Shown in pieces: positions 20,004 to 31,913 of a stretch of DNA of 64,000 bases. The notes under the pieces were generated by a model. That model did not search any database and had not been told where the DNA came from. It saw only the letters and a program-made list of their open reading frames with translations. Source of the stretch: Sorangium aterium (lineage in GTDB: Bacteria > Myxococcota_A > Polyangia > Polyangiales > Polyangiaceae). Each line of letters opens with the position of its first letter. Within the stretch, counting starts at the first letter, position 1. The stretch lies in contig NZ_JAQNDK010000005.1 of assembly GCF_028368935.1 (NCBI RefSeq), positions 1,242,501 through 1,306,500 of the forward strand, written 5' to 3'. A program made the translations under genes and the position numbers.

Positions 20004-20339
20004 TGTGTGCCTACCCGCGTGGAAGCGAGCGCGACCGCGCGGCAGCTGTTCGGGACGTCCGGGGGAGCCTCGCGGCGATGGGGGCCGCTTGGAGCGCTTG
20101 CGCGGTGGGGACATTTGGTTACTATCGGCTGGTCACGAACGTCACTGGCACTCGACACGACGCTTCTCTTCTCGGGGATCGCGGATTGATCGCGGACTGG
20201 ACGACGCAACGTGTGGCGCATCGGGGGCTCCTCCCCAGCGCCGCCCCCCCTCGATCCCCCACGGCTCCATCGGGGCGGCAGGGCACTGTTCGGCACCGAA
20301 GCTGACGCATCTCGCAGAGCCGTGAAGTGAATCAGTGTC
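20004..20339 (+). other. Long leader/intergenic region before the RRM gene
   Basis: 336 bp with no gene I can support. It holds a candidate sigma-70 promoter (20098-20125). If used, this gives a transcribed leader of roughly 200 nt before the RRM start at 20340. No clear Shine-Dalgarno sequence precedes that ATG. The leader contains GC-rich segments able to pair (GGGGCTCCTCCCC around 20224-20236). Confidence 0.4.
20098..20125 (+). promoter_or_regulatory. Candidate sigma-70 promoter for the RRM gene
   Basis: TTGCGC at 20098-20103, a 16-bp spacer and TACTAT at 20120-20125, in one of the few AT-containing patches of this interval. The position predicts transcription starting about 205 nt before the RRM start codon. 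Confidence 0.4.
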
Positions 20340-20762
20340 ATGGGTACTCGCCTCTACGTTGGTAATCTCCCCTTCTCCGCCACCAAGGCCTCCGTGCAGG
20401 CCGCGTTCGCTCAGAGCGGCGAGGTGACGGATGTGCACATCGTGACCGACCGCGAGAGTGGCCAGTCACGCGGCTTCGGGTTCGTCACGATGGGCACGCC
20501 TGAGCAGGCCCAGCAGGCGATCGAGAACATGAACGGCGCCATGATGGACGGCCGTCCGCTTCGCGTGAACGAGGCGGAGGAGCGGGTCCAGCGTGGTGGC
20601 GGTGGTGGCGGCGGCGGTTACGGCAGCGGTGGCGGCGGCGGCTACGGCGGCGGCGGCGGCGGTGGTGGCCGCGGCGGTCGTGGCGGTGGCGGCGGCGGTT
20701 ACGGCGGCGGCGGTGGTGGCGGCCGCGGTGGTCGCGGCGGCCGCGGCGGCGATCGGTACTGA
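20340..20762 (+). CDS. Glycine-rich RRM RNA-binding protein
   Basis: 140 residues. One N-terminal RNA-recognition motif (2-80) with RNP2 LYVGNL (5-10) and RNP1 RGFGFVTM (44-51), both with the aromatic residues that stack on RNA. The C-terminal 55 residues are almost only Gly with Tyr and Arg (GGGGYGGG and GGRGGRGG runs), like plant and cyanobacterial glycine-rich RNA-binding proteins. In bacteria such proteins are common in cyanobacteria and myxobacteria, and several respond to cold. They are thought to act as RNA chaperones and may phase-separate through the Gly/Arg tail. Monocistronic: candidate promoter at 20098 and hairpin terminator at 20788. Confidence 0.93.
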   Translation: MGTRLYVGNLPFSATKASVQAAFAQSGEVTDVHIVTDRESGQSRGFGFVTMGTPEQAQQAIENMNGAMMDGRPLRVNEAEERVQRGGGGGGGGYGSGGGGGYGGGGGGGGRGGRGGGGGGYGGGGGGGRGGRGGRGGDRY

Positions 20763-20787
20763 GCCGAGATAGGCCGACGTTTCAGCG

Positions 20788-20813
20788 GCGGCGCCTCTCC
20801 CCAGAGGCGCCGC
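20788..20813 (+). terminator. Intrinsic terminator after the RRM gene
   Basis: Perfect 11-bp stem GCGGCGCCTCT / AGAGGCGCCGC with a CCCC loop, 25 bp after the stop. It is followed by TGTTCTCGTTT. It could also serve nhaA, which converges from the other strand. Confidence 0.75.
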
Positions 20814-20877
20814 TGTTCTCGTTTGTACGCTGCCCCTTTGCGGCGACCGCCGCCTCGCGCTCCGAGGTCCCGGTCGC

Positions 20878-22284
20878 TCAGTACTCCGTCGATGCCTCCG
20901 CCTCATCGGCCGTCGCGGCGATCTGGCCTGCCTGCGCGGGGCGGAGCACGAGCTTGCCGACGGCCATCGCGACCAGGGCCGAGAACAGCGACCCGAGCAG
21001 GACGGCGAGCTTCGCGACCCCGAGCCTTTGCCCCGTTCCGAACGCGAGCCCCGCGACGAAGATCGCCATCGTGAAGCCGATGCCCGCGACGCAGCCGACG
21101 ACGAGCACGCCTCGCCAGAGGACGCCGCGCGGGAGGGCGGCGAGGCCGAGCTTCACCGACAGGAAGCACGCGACCATGATCCCGAGCGGCTTGCCCATCG
21201 TCAGGCCGAGGACGACCCCGAGCAGCAGCCGCGTCGAGCCCGCCGCGCCGAGGTGCACGTCGCCGAGGCTCACGCCCGCGTTGGCGAACGCGAAGAGCGG
21301 CATGATCCCGTAGGCGACCCACGGATGCAGCGCGGCCTCCAGGCTCACGACGGGCGGCAGCGCCTCGCGCCGCGCCTGCGCGAGCTGCGCGAGCGGCCCG
21401 GTGAGCTCGCGCGCGTCATGCCCGCCGGTCGCGCGCTCCTGGAAGTCCTGCAGCGCCCTGCGGGCCTCGGCGAGGAAGCCCTCCTCGCCGAACCAGGGAT
21501 GCACCGGCGTGAGCAGGCCGAGCAGGACCCCCGCGATCGTGGGGTGCACGCCGGCGCTCAGCAGGCCGGCCCAGGTAACGACGCCGGGCGCGACGTAGAC
21601 CGCCGGCGAGCGGACGCCGAAGCGCTGAAGCGCGAGCACGCCCGCGATGCCCAGGGCCACGAGCCCGAACCCCGCGACCGAGATGCTCGACGAATAGAAG
21701 ACGGCGATGACGAGGATCGCGCCGATGTCATCGATGATCGCGAGCGCGAGGAGCAGCACGCGCAGCGCAGCCGGGACGCGGTTGCCGAGCAGCGCCAGCG
21801 CGCCGACCGCGAACGCGATGTCCGTCGCCATCGGCACGCCCCACCCGCTGCGCTCCGGCGGGCTCGGGTTCAGCGCGAGGTAGATGAGCGCCGGGAAGAG
21901 CATGCCCCCGAGCGCGGCCGCGACGGGCAGCACCGCCCGCTTCAGGACGGAGAGCTCGCCCTGATGGATCTCGCGCCGGATCTCGAGCCCGACGACGAAG
22001 AAGAAGATCGCCATCAGCCCGTCGTTGATCCAGAAATGGAGATCGTGCTCGACGAGGTAGGAGCCGAGGCCGAGCCTCATCGGCGTGCGCCAGAGGCGCT
22101 CGTACGAAGCAGCCCAGGGAGAGTTCGCCCACGCGAGGGCCACCGCGGTGGCGATGATCAGGACGATGCCGCTCGCCGCCTGGACGTGGAGGAACCGCTC
22201 GAGGGGCTGGAAGATCCAGAGCGCCAGGCGGCGCGCGGGCAGCCAGGTTCCGGGCGGCGCGTTGCGGAGGTCCGAGGTGGCCAT
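20878..22284 (-). CDS. nhaA: Na+/H+ antiporter NhaA
   Basis: 468 residues from the ATG at 22284; an extra 54 codons are open upstream but precede the family start. Inner-membrane antiporter exporting Na+ or Li+ for H+. Family features: about 12 membrane helices, [13 protein letters not shown] after helix 2, [13 protein letters not shown] with Asp155 (E. coli Asp133), and [11 protein letters not shown] with the paired Asp185/Asp186 (E. coli Asp163/Asp164) that bind the ion. The later [25 protein letters not shown] and [18 protein letters not shown] segments are also typical. It is longer than E. coli NhaA (388) mainly through a loop near [12 protein letters not shown] and short terminal extensions. 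Confidence 0.96.
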   Translation of the reverse strand: MATSDLRNAPPGTWLPARRLALWIFQPLERFLHVQAASGIVLIIATAVALAWANSPWAASYERLWRTPMRLGLGSYLVEHDLHFWINDGLMAIFFFVVGLEIRREIHQGELSVLKRAVLPVAAALGGMLFPALIYLALNPSPPERSGWGVPMATDIAFAVGALALLGNRVPAALRVLLLALAIIDDIGAILVIAVFYSSSISVAGFGLVALGIAGVLALQRFGVRSPAVYVAPGVVTWAGLLSAGVHPTIAGVLLGLLTPVHPWFGEEGFLAEARRALQDFQERATGGHDARELTGPLAQLAQARREALPPVVSLEAALHPWVAYGIMPLFAFANAGVSLGDVHLGAAGSTRLLLGVVLGLTMGKPLGIMVACFLSVKLGLAALPRGVLWRGVLVVGCVAGIGFTMAIFVAGLAFGTGQRLGVAKLAVLLGSLFSALVAMAVGKLVLRPAQAGQIAATADEAEASTEY

Positions 22285-22439
22285 CCCGCGCGTACGGTAG
22301 GGCGCCCCACGGTGATCGAGAAGCGGCAATGAAGGCTGCTCCGCGCTTCCAGAGCGCGGAGCTTGCTCCTTTGCCTGGCGGGCGTCAGAGAGCGGCACGC
22401 TGCCCGCCCCTCGCGCTCGGGGCGGGCCGCTCACAGCCG

Positions 22440-23792
22440 ATGCCACCTCCCATCCCTTCAGAGCACAGGCCGTCGCCGCGGGCGATCTCGCTTTACTACT
22501 TCGGCATCTTCGCCGTCCTCGGCGTGTACCTGCCGCTGTTCCCGAGCTGGCTGGAGGCGCGCGGGATCCGCGGTCTCGCGATGGGGGCGATCGCGGCGAC
22601 GCTCCCAGCGATGGGCCTCGTCGCGCCGCCGGTGTTCGGCTTGATCGCCGACGCGCTCGGCGTGCGGGTGTGGCTGCTCAGGGCAGCCTGCGCCGGCGCC
22701 TTCGTCGTGTTCGCGCTGCTCGCGCTGTCGTCGGCGCTCGGCGTGTCGCTCGGCTTCGGCGGCCTCTTCGTCGCGGCGCTCGCGTTCGCGTTCTTTCGAT
22801 CGCCGATGTTCATGATGGCCGACGTCGTCGCGGTGGAGGCGTCGGCGAGCTCCGGCATCGCCTACGGCAGGCTCAGGCTCTGGGGCTCGATCAGCTTCGC
22901 GCTGATGGCGATCGCCAGCGGAGCCCTCGTCGATCCGGCGCGGCCGGCCGCGTTTCCCAGCACGATCGCTGCCTCCCTGCTGATCGCGTTCGCCATCTCG
23001 TGGGCCCTTCCGGCGCGCGGCGAGGCGCCCTTCCGCCGGTCCGCGCTGCGCGACGGAGCGGCCGACGCCGCCGGCGCTGCGCGCTCTCCGGCCGCCGAAG
23101 GCGAAGGCGCTGCCGGCGCTGCGCGCTCTCCGGCCGCCGAAGGCTCCGTGCGGCAGCGCGCCCGTGCCCTCCTCCAGAGCCACGATTTCCGCCTGTTCCT
23201 CGCGGCGTCGTTCCTGGCTCAGAGCGCCACCTCTTCGTACGATCTCTGTTACACGCTGCACCTGCGCGACATCGGTTTCCCCGAGTCGCTCGTGGGGGTC
23301 GCGTGGGCCGTCGGCGTCGCCGGCGAGATCGCGCTCATGGCGTTCTCCGGCCCCCTGCTCAAGCGGTTCGCTCCGCCCACGGTGCTCGCGTTCGCCTTCG
23401 CGGGCGCCTCGCTCCGCTGGGCGCTGCTCTCGTATGTGCGCTTCTGGCCCGCCCTGCTGGCCATCCAGCCGCTCCACGCGGTCTCGTTCGGCATGATGTG
23501 GGTCGCGTCGCTCGCCTACACGCGGGATCGCTCCCCGCCTCAGATCCTCGCCACGGCGCAGGGGCTCTTTACTGCCAGCGCTGGCGCTGGATCCGTCGTC
23601 GGGATGCTCGTCTGGGGGGAGCTCTACAAGCACGGGGGCGGCACCCTCACTTTTGGGGTCGCCTCGATCACGGCGTTGATAGCGTTCGTCCTGGCTGTGA
23701 CCTTCGCGCGATCAACGCGCCCAACGCGACCGACGCGGCGTTCACCGTCAGGGGGCTCGATTTTCTCTGTCAGCTCCCGGTGCCAGGAGTAA
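22440..23792 (+). CDS. MFS transporter of the HcaT/LacY-like family
   Basis: 450 residues from the ATG at 22440 (the frame is open to 22329). Twelve predicted helices in two halves. The first begins [22 protein letters not shown], the signature of the phenylpropionate-permease (HcaT) and nucleoside/LacY-like group. [15 protein letters not shown] and [16 protein letters not shown] are further family segments. The central cytoplasmic loop contains a duplicated 12-residue unit [12 protein letters not shown], from a 33-bp direct repeat at 23070-23102 and 23112-23144. The substrate cannot be inferred; aromatic acids and sugars are known substrates in the group. It is 58 bp upstream of glmS and could share a transcript. 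Confidence 0.82.
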   Translation: MPPPIPSEHRPSPRAISLYYFGIFAVLGVYLPLFPSWLEARGIRGLAMGAIAATLPAMGLVAPPVFGLIADALGVRVWLLRAACAGAFVVFALLALSSALGVSLGFGGLFVAALAFAFFRSPMFMMADVVAVEASASSGIAYGRLRLWGSISFALMAIASGALVDPARPAAFPSTIAASLLIAFAISWALPARGEAPFRRSALRDGAADAAGAARSPAAEGEGAAGAARSPAAEGSVRQRARALLQSHDFRLFLAASFLAQSATSSYDLCYTLHLRDIGFPESLVGVAWAVGVAGEIALMAFSGPLLKRFAPPTVLAFAFAGASLRWALLSYVRFWPALLAIQPLHAVSFGMMWVASLAYTRDRSPPQILATAQGLFTASAGAGSVVGMLVWGELYKHGGGTLTFGVASITALIAFVLAVTFARSTRPTRPTRRSPSGGSIFSVSSRCQE

Positions 23793-23850
23793 CGTTCCAT
23801 TTTCCGCCGCACGCGTAGGCGCGCGCGGGCACTACCTGAACGAGGCGAGC

Positions 23851-25686
<1,836 letters not shown>

Positions 25687-25850
25687 CGAGCAACGCCGGT
25701 CTCGCGGCGGGGCATCCCCGCCGCGGCGAGCGGCCTCCTGTGCGACGCGCGCAGCGCTCCTCTGCAGGGCGCGCCCTCTTTCTTCAGCGCGGGCTTCAGC
25801 GCCGGCGCTCCCGCGCCGCGCCTGCGCGGGGCCGCGGTTATGCTGCGCGC

Positions 25851-27611
25851 ATGCGCATCCCCGGCAGGACGGAGCGGCGGGTCGTCGCGGCCATCCTCGT
25901 GACCGCCCTGATCCCGCTCGTCGCCAGCATCGTGGTCGCCAGGACGGTGATCGCGCGGGTGTCGGCGACGGCGTTCCAGCCGGAGTTCGGCGTCCACCTG
26001 GACAGGGCGCTCGGCGTGTACGCCGAGCTGGCCGCCGCCATCAAGCAGGGCATGCGCTCCGAGGCCGACGCGATCGTCGCGGCGGACCCGCTGCGCGAGA
26101 GCGCCTTCAGGGGCGACGCGCAGCGCCTCGATGGCGAGCTCACGCGCATCATCGCGGCTCACCCCGCGCTGGTCTCGCTCCGCGTCGAGCGCTGCGGCGG
26201 CGATCTCGTCGGAGCGCGCGAGCGCGGCCGCCCGGTGGATCCGGCGCACGAGAAGACGCTCACGGTCCGGAAGGCCATCGCGCGCGCGCCCGGCCACGCC
26301 GCGGAGCCCGGCGATCCCGCGCCCGACGACGGCGGCTGCGACGGCGACGAGCGGACCCTCGTCGCGACGTTCGCCGCGCCGAGCGCGCGCTTCGACGAGC
26401 TCGACGCGGCGCAGGCGTTCGCGCAGGCGTACCACGCCCTCGAGCGGGAGCACCGGAAGGAGTACCTCGACGAGAGCTACGGCGACGCCTTCGCCGCCCT
26501 GCTCGGCGCGACGATCCTCCTCGCGATCCTCGCGGGCGTGCTCGTGGCGCGCCCCGTGGTCGACCGCATCGCGCGGCTCGCCGCGGCGACCCGGCCCGTC
26601 GCGGAGGGCGACCTCTCGGTGCGCGTGGGGCTGCAGGGCGACGACGAGGTCGCCGATCTCGGCCGCGCCTTCGATCGCATGCTCGAGGAGCTCGAGGGCA
26701 GCCGCGCGCGGATCGAGTTCCTCAAGCGCATGGGCGAGTGGCAGAAGATGGCCCGGCACCTCGCGCACGAGATCAAGAACCCGCTGACCCCGATCCAGCT
26801 CGCCGTCGAGGAGTGCCACCGCCGCTATGCGGGCAGCGATCCGAGGTACCAGCGATTGCTCCAGACGACGCTGGAGGTCGTCGAGGAGGAGGTCGGCACC
26901 CTGCGCCGCCTCGTCGGCGAGTTCTCCAATTTCGCGCGGCTCCCGCGGGCAGAGCTCGAACCCTCGGATCTCGCGGAGTTCCTGCGCGAGCAGGGCGAGC
27001 GCTTCGCCGCGGTCGAGGAGGCGGGGCGCGAGCACGCCTCGGACGAGGTGCTGCTCGGGCGCGTCGATCTCGAGTTCGACGTGCCGGATGTCCTGATGCC
27101 GGCCGCGCTCGATCGCGAGATGCTCCGGCGCGCCCTCGGCAACATCGTGCGCAACGCGGCGCAGGCGCTGCGCGACGCGCAGCGGGCGATGCCCGGCGGA
27201 GCAGCCCGAGAGCGCCCGGGCGCCGGTGCGTGGGGCAGGGTTCGCGTCTCGGCGCGGAGCGAGGGGCAGAGCTACCTCATCGCGATCGACGACGACGGCC
27301 CGGGCATCGATCCCGCCGTGCGGGACTCGGTGTTCGATCCGTACGTCACGACGAGGTACGACGGCACGGGGCTCGGCCTGAGCATCGTGAAGAAGATCGT
27401 GGTCGATCACGGCGGCACCATCGACGTGCTCGAGTCCCCGCTCGGAGGCGCGCGTTTCATCATCCGGCTCCCGCGCGCAGGCACGCCGGCGGCGCGCGCC
27501 GCGCTCGGGGCCGCGGCCTTCTCCGAAGGCGATCGCGCGCCTGCGTCCGAGGGCGCCGCGCCGGCGCGGCCAGCCGCTCGCGGCGGGCAGGCGCCGCGCG
27601 GGGCGGGGTAG
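25851..27611 (+). CDS. NtrY-like sensor histidine kinase
   Basis: 586 residues from the ATG at 25851, immediately before the membrane anchor VVAAILVTALIPLVASIVV. A sensor segment of about 200 residues and a second membrane helix (AALLGATILLAILAGVLVA) precede a HAMP domain (PVVDRIARLAAATRPVAEGD). The phosphorylated His is His306 in HLAHEIKNPLTPIQ, the NtrY-type H-box, and the catalytic domain has GNIVRNAAQAL (N box), DDDGPGIDP (G1) and GTGLGLSIVKKIV (G2). After the ATPase domain there is an Ala-rich tail of about 45 residues. No response regulator lies nearby, so this is an orphan kinase. Family members usually signal to NtrC-type sigma-54 activators. Confidence 0.9.
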   Translation: MRIPGRTERRVVAAILVTALIPLVASIVVARTVIARVSATAFQPEFGVHLDRALGVYAELAAAIKQGMRSEADAIVAADPLRESAFRGDAQRLDGELTRIIAAHPALVSLRVERCGGDLVGARERGRPVDPAHEKTLTVRKAIARAPGHAAEPGDPAPDDGGCDGDERTLVATFAAPSARFDELDAAQAFAQAYHALEREHRKEYLDESYGDAFAALLGATILLAILAGVLVARPVVDRIARLAAATRPVAEGDLSVRVGLQGDDEVADLGRAFDRMLEELEGSRARIEFLKRMGEWQKMARHLAHEIKNPLTPIQLAVEECHRRYAGSDPRYQRLLQTTLEVVEEEVGTLRRLVGEFSNFARLPRAELEPSDLAEFLREQGERFAAVEEAGREHASDEVLLGRVDLEFDVPDVLMPAALDREMLRRALGNIVRNAAQALRDAQRAMPGGAARERPGAGAWGRVRVSARSEGQSYLIAIDDDGPGIDPAVRDSVFDPYVTTRYDGTGLGLSIVKKIVVDHGGTIDVLESPLGGARFIIRLPRAGTPAARAALGAAAFSEGDRAPASEGAAPARPAARGGQAPRGAG

Positions 27612-27804
27612 GGCCGCGCCCGTCGGTGCGCTGCGCGGCGGATCCTGCAGCGCCTGAGAGCCGCACGCTGGACGACGATCTCCTGCCCCGGGAGCGCGCG
27701 CCGGGCTGCTGGCGAGGGGGCCTCGGAGCTGAAAGCGCACCTCGGACCGGTCGGTTGTCAGGAGATGCTTGACCAGCCGGCCCCGCTTTGCCATGTTCGC
27801 CGGC

Positions 27805-27891
27805 GGAGAGGTGACCGAGAGGCCGAAGGTGCCTGATTCGAAATCAGGTGTACCCGCAAGGGTACCGCGGGTTCGAATCCCGCTCTCTCCG
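27805..27891 (+). tRNA. tRNA-Ser (CGA)
   Basis: 87-nt class II tRNA. The 7-bp acceptor GGAGAGG pairs with TCTCTCC and the discriminator is G. Anticodon stem CCTGA/TCAGG with loop TTCGAAA gives anticodon CGA (reads UCG). A long variable arm (TACCCGCAAGGGTA) and T-arm GCGGGTTCGAATCCCGC are present. CCA is not encoded. Confidence 0.95.
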
Positions 27892-27996
27892 CTACGCTTG
27901 GCTGCTTGCCCCCGTTGAAACAGGTGGGCTCTGACCGCCCGCTCTCTCGCGAGCGGCGCCGGTCGGGCAGAAGCGGGGCGCGTTGAAGTTGTATCG

Positions 27997-28637
<641 letters not shown>

Positions 28638-29087
28638 ATGAATCCTCAGCCCAAGTCCTTTTCCGCCAAGCCTGCGGAGGCCCGCAACGAGCGTACGTGG
28701 TGGGTGATCGACGCGGAAGGCAAGCCCCTCGGCCGCCTTGCCAGCCGCATCGCCACGGTGCTCCGCGGCAAGAACAAGCCCACGTTCACGCCGCACGTCG
28801 ACACCGGCGACTTCGTGATCGTCGTGAACGCCAAGAAGATCCTTCTGACGGGCCGCAAGCTCCAGCAGAAGAACTACGTGCGGCACAGCGGCGAGCCGGG
28901 CGGCTTCCGCTCCGAGTCGTACGGTCACCTGCTCGAGCGCAAGCCGGAGCTCCCCATCCAGAAGGCCGTGAAGGGCATGCTCCCGAAGAACGTGCTCGGG
29001 CGCGAGCTCCTCACCAAGCTCAAGGTCTACGCCGGTCCCGATCACCCCCACGCGGCGCAGAAGCCGCAGCCCCTTAGCTACAGCTGA
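28638..29087 (+). CDS. rplM: 50S ribosomal protein L13
   Basis: 149 residues from the ATG at 28638, preceded by GGAG. L13 is an early-assembly protein of the large subunit. Family features: [48 protein letters not shown], and the C-terminal [16 protein letters not shown] and [11 protein letters not shown]. It is first gene of the conserved rplM-rpsI operon, separated from rpsI by 8 bp. Confidence 0.98.
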   Translation: MNPQPKSFSAKPAEARNERTWWVIDAEGKPLGRLASRIATVLRGKNKPTFTPHVDTGDFVIVVNAKKILLTGRKLQQKNYVRHSGEPGGFRSESYGHLLERKPELPIQKAVKGMLPKNVLGRELLTKLKVYAGPDHPHAAQKPQPLSYS

Positions 29088-29095
29088 GCAAAGCC

Positions 29096-29488
29096 ATGAC
29101 GGAAACGAGAACGTACGCCACTGGTAAGCGTAAGACCGCCGTTGCGCGGGTCTTCCTCTCGCCGGGCACCGGCAACATCAAGGTGAACCAGAGGCCCGCT
29201 GACGATTACTTCGTCCGCGAGACCTCGCGCATGGTGATGCGTCAATCGCTCGAGTTGCTCGAGCTGCTCGATCAGTTCGACGTGAACGCGACCGTGGTCG
29301 GCGGCGGCCACAGCGCGCAGGCCGAGGCGATGCGGCACGGCATCGCGCGCGCCCTCTGCGAGCTCGATCCGGAGCGCAGGTCGTCGCTCAAGCGCGCGGG
29401 CTTCCTCACGCGCGACGCGCGCAAGAAGGAGCGCAAGAAGTACGGCCAGCCCGGCGCCCGCAAGCGCTTCCAGTACTCGAAGCGTTAA
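29096..29488 (+). CDS. rpsI: 30S ribosomal protein S9
   Basis: 130 residues. S9 sits in the head of the small subunit, with its C-terminal tail reaching the P-site tRNA. Family features: [15 protein letters not shown] near the start, [19 protein letters not shown], and the basic tail [23 protein letters not shown]-type ending in the invariant Lys-Arg. It is second gene of the rplM operon and is followed by a strong hairpin. Confidence 0.98.
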   Translation: MTETRTYATGKRKTAVARVFLSPGTGNIKVNQRPADDYFVRETSRMVMRQSLELLELLDQFDVNATVVGGGHSAQAEAMRHGIARALCELDPERRSSLKRAGFLTRDARKKERKKYGQPGARKRFQYSKR

Positions 29489-29535
29489 CAGGCCTGGGCC
29501 GCCGCCCATCGAGGCGGATGCCATGGCAAGGACAT

Positions 29536-29569
29536 CGAGGACGCGAGGGTTCACCCCTCCGCGTCCTCG
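29536..29569 (+). terminator. Intrinsic terminator of the rplM-rpsI operon
   Basis: 10-bp perfect stem CGAGGACGCG / CGCGTCCTCG, extended inward by an imperfect AGGG/CCCT pairing, 48 bp after rpsI. It is followed by GTGCGTTTTGT with a run of four T. Confidence 0.8.
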
Positions 29570-29708
29570 GTGCGTTTTGTCTGTCGGATGCCGCGAAGGC
29601 GCCGACGATGGGACGGCTGGTCCCTCGGCATCTCTCTCATCGAGCGGACCTCTCGGCCCGCTCGGTGTTCTCTGGTCTCATCGAGCGGACCTCTCGGCCC
29701 GCTCGGCG

Positions 29709-31796
29709 TCACATCGCTTCCGGCGGGCTCTTGAGATCGGCGCCTTCGATGAGCTCGCCCTCGTCGTCCCCGGCGCCTTCCGGCGGCCGCGCTTCTTGCT
29801 CGGTCGGTCCGCTCGGCCCGACATCCGGTGCCGCGGCGGCCGCCGGCTCGCTGCTGGTGGCCGCGGGCGGCGGCGAGGGAGGCTCTGCCGCTTCGGGCTT
29901 CACCGGTTCGGGCGGCGGCTCGGGCAGCGGAATGGCGTCGAGCCGCTTGTCGAGCGCTTCCTTCGTCGCGGCGAACGCCGCGCGATCGACGCCGGGCATC
30001 ACGCGCTCTCCGTCGAGCTGGAGCGACTCGGCATCGAAGTACTTGCCGTCCCTCTTCGCGCTGAAGTGAAGGTGAGGGCCCGTCGAGCGGCCCGTCGACC
30101 CGACGTAGCCGACGAGCTGGTGGGTACCCACCTTCATGCCGGCCTTGATGCCGGGGGCATACCTCGACAGGTGCGCATAGCCGGTGGTGACCCCGTTCGC
30201 GTGCGCCACCGTGACGAGGTTGCCGCTCGGACCCGCCGGACCGACCCAGTCGACCATGCCGCGATACGCCGAGTACACCGGCGTTCCCATCGGTGCGCCG
30301 AAGTCCGTCCCGTTGTGGGGCATCCTCTTCTTCAGCACCGGGTGCATTCGCTGCGGGTTGAACTTCGACGTCACGGGGGCGCCCGGGACCGGCGCGCGCC
30401 AGCCGCCGGCGTGCGGCTGCCGGCCGCGCTCATCGAACGTGCCGCGAGCCTCCTGCCCCTTGAAATCGTAGATGCGCACCGGCTTCTCCGCGGGATCCGG
30501 GGGCCGGTACTCGAGCGCGATGACCTTCTTGTACCGGGAGAACATCCCGAGCGCCGTCTCCTCGATGGCGATCAGCCGGACCGTGCCCCCCTCCTCGAAG
30601 CTCTCCGTCGAGAGGCGCCCGTTCAGCGCGTCGTCGATCACGTCGAGCACGCCGGGCTCCAGGCCCCCTGCCCGGATCGCGTTGGCGAGATCCTTTCCCA
30701 CGTAGAAGGAGGCGACGACCTCCTCCTCGGCGATCTTCATGTCGAGCGCGGCGCCCGCGAGCCGCCCGGCCGCGTCGTCCCTCGCCTGGTAGATCTCGCT
30801 CGCCGAGACCTCGTACTCGAAGGCGCGGACGCGGCGCGTGGAGCGATCCATCGCGACCGTGAACCGGTCCTTGCGGCCGCACTTGTCGAACTTCCGCAGC
30901 CCGTCGAAGGCCTTCATGATCCGGTAGATCTGCGCCTTCGGTACGCCCTTCTCGTCGAGGGCCGCGATGAACGACCTGCGGTCCATCACGTCGCTCACCA
31001 GGAGCACGGAAGGATCCTTCCCGAGCTCGGAGATCCGCCACGGGCCGGGCAACGGCGTGCGCTGCTTGGTCTTCACCTCGGACATGGAGGAAGGCTTGGC
31101 GGCCTCATCCGTACCTGCTGCCGAGGTCGCCGGGCTCGCCGCGACCAGCGCGCGCTCGTCGCGCACCGGGACGCCCTGGATCAGCAGCGCGATGAGCGAG
31201 GTGAGCGTCGCGAGGCCGAAAATACCGCCGAAGACCGCGGTCATGCGCGGCGACAGGTGCGGTCCTGGAGGGGGCCGGCCGAGGCCGGGTGGGAGCCGCG
31301 GGCCGTCCGTCGAACCGGGGCCAGTGTGGGGTCCGCCGTCCATGAGCGACGGCGTCCGCAGGGGCTGCACGCGCGGATCGCTGCCGCGCGACCAGGGCGC
31401 CGATGAGCGCCCGCGAGAAGAAGGAGGAGGGAGCTGCGGCCACGTCGATGCCGCGCGCGCGCGCGGATCGTTGCCGCGCGACCAGGGAGCGGCCGGCGCG
31501 CCCTCGCCCCGCCGGCTGCCCCCCTGCAGCGGAGCGGTCAGCGGCGGCGTGGCTGGTCTGCCCGGGAGGTCGAGCGCGTCGTCCGCGACGTCCTCGGCCG
31601 CGCCGATGCGCACGATCTCCGCGCGCGGCGCGTCCTGCGGGACGGCGGCGCCGGGCTCCGCGCGCGGCGCGTCCTGCGGGACAGCGGCGGCGGGCTCCGC
31701 CGCGCTGCCGGTCTTTCCGCTCCGCTCCCTGGCGCGGTCCTCGGCGTCCGGCGCTCCGGAGGCCTCGAGCGGGTTCTGGGGTACTGCACTCGGCAC
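29709..31796 (-). CDS. M23-family peptidoglycan endopeptidase with long Pro-rich N-terminus
   Basis: I take a GTG at 31796 as start (695 residues). The stretch 31343-31796 has the same codon bias as the rest of the frame and leaves a normal 117-bp gap to the divergent TPR gene. A conservative start is the ATG at 31343 (544 residues). The N-terminal 180 residues are Pro/Ala/Arg-rich, with a duplicated GAAVPQDAPRAE-like unit. One membrane helix follows (GGIFGLATLTSLIALLIQGV), then an OapA/SH3-like region (FTVAMDRSTRRVRAFEYEV). The LytM/M23 metallopeptidase domain has HNGTDFGAPMGTPVYS (zinc His/Asp) and GPHLHFS (catalytic and zinc His). The C-terminal tail is Pro/Ala-rich. Likely an inner-membrane-anchored periplasmic cell-wall hydrolase. 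Confidence 0.85.
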   Translation of the reverse strand: MPSAVPQNPLEASGAPDAEDRARERSGKTGSAAEPAAAVPQDAPRAEPGAAVPQDAPRAEIVRIGAAEDVADDALDLPGRPATPPLTAPLQGGSRRGEGAPAAPWSRGNDPRARAASTWPQLPPPSSRGRSSAPWSRGSDPRVQPLRTPSLMDGGPHTGPGSTDGPRLPPGLGRPPPGPHLSPRMTAVFGGIFGLATLTSLIALLIQGVPVRDERALVAASPATSAAGTDEAAKPSSMSEVKTKQRTPLPGPWRISELGKDPSVLLVSDVMDRRSFIAALDEKGVPKAQIYRIMKAFDGLRKFDKCGRKDRFTVAMDRSTRRVRAFEYEVSASEIYQARDDAAGRLAGAALDMKIAEEEVVASFYVGKDLANAIRAGGLEPGVLDVIDDALNGRLSTESFEEGGTVRLIAIEETALGMFSRYKKVIALEYRPPDPAEKPVRIYDFKGQEARGTFDERGRQPHAGGWRAPVPGAPVTSKFNPQRMHPVLKKRMPHNGTDFGAPMGTPVYSAYRGMVDWVGPAGPSGNLVTVAHANGVTTGYAHLSRYAPGIKAGMKVGTHQLVGYVGSTGRSTGPHLHFSAKRDGKYFDAESLQLDGERVMPGVDRAAFAATKEALDKRLDAIPLPEPPPEPVKPEAAEPPSPPPAATSSEPAAAAAPDVGPSGPTEQEARPPEGAGDDEGELIEGADLKSPPEAM

Positions 31797-31913
31797 GCCG
31801 ACGTGCGTACCAAGGCATCGACGGGGTTGCAACCGCGCGGCTCCCTCGCCGACGCAAGGGTTGCGCGGAAGGCGGATCCCATTGTACGCCGGTCGCGTAA
31901 GCTGACGGGCCTG

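Noticed and set aside
23793-23850. glmS ribozyme/riboswitch
   Set aside because: Only 58 bp separate the MFS stop from the glmS start, too short for the known ribozyme fold.
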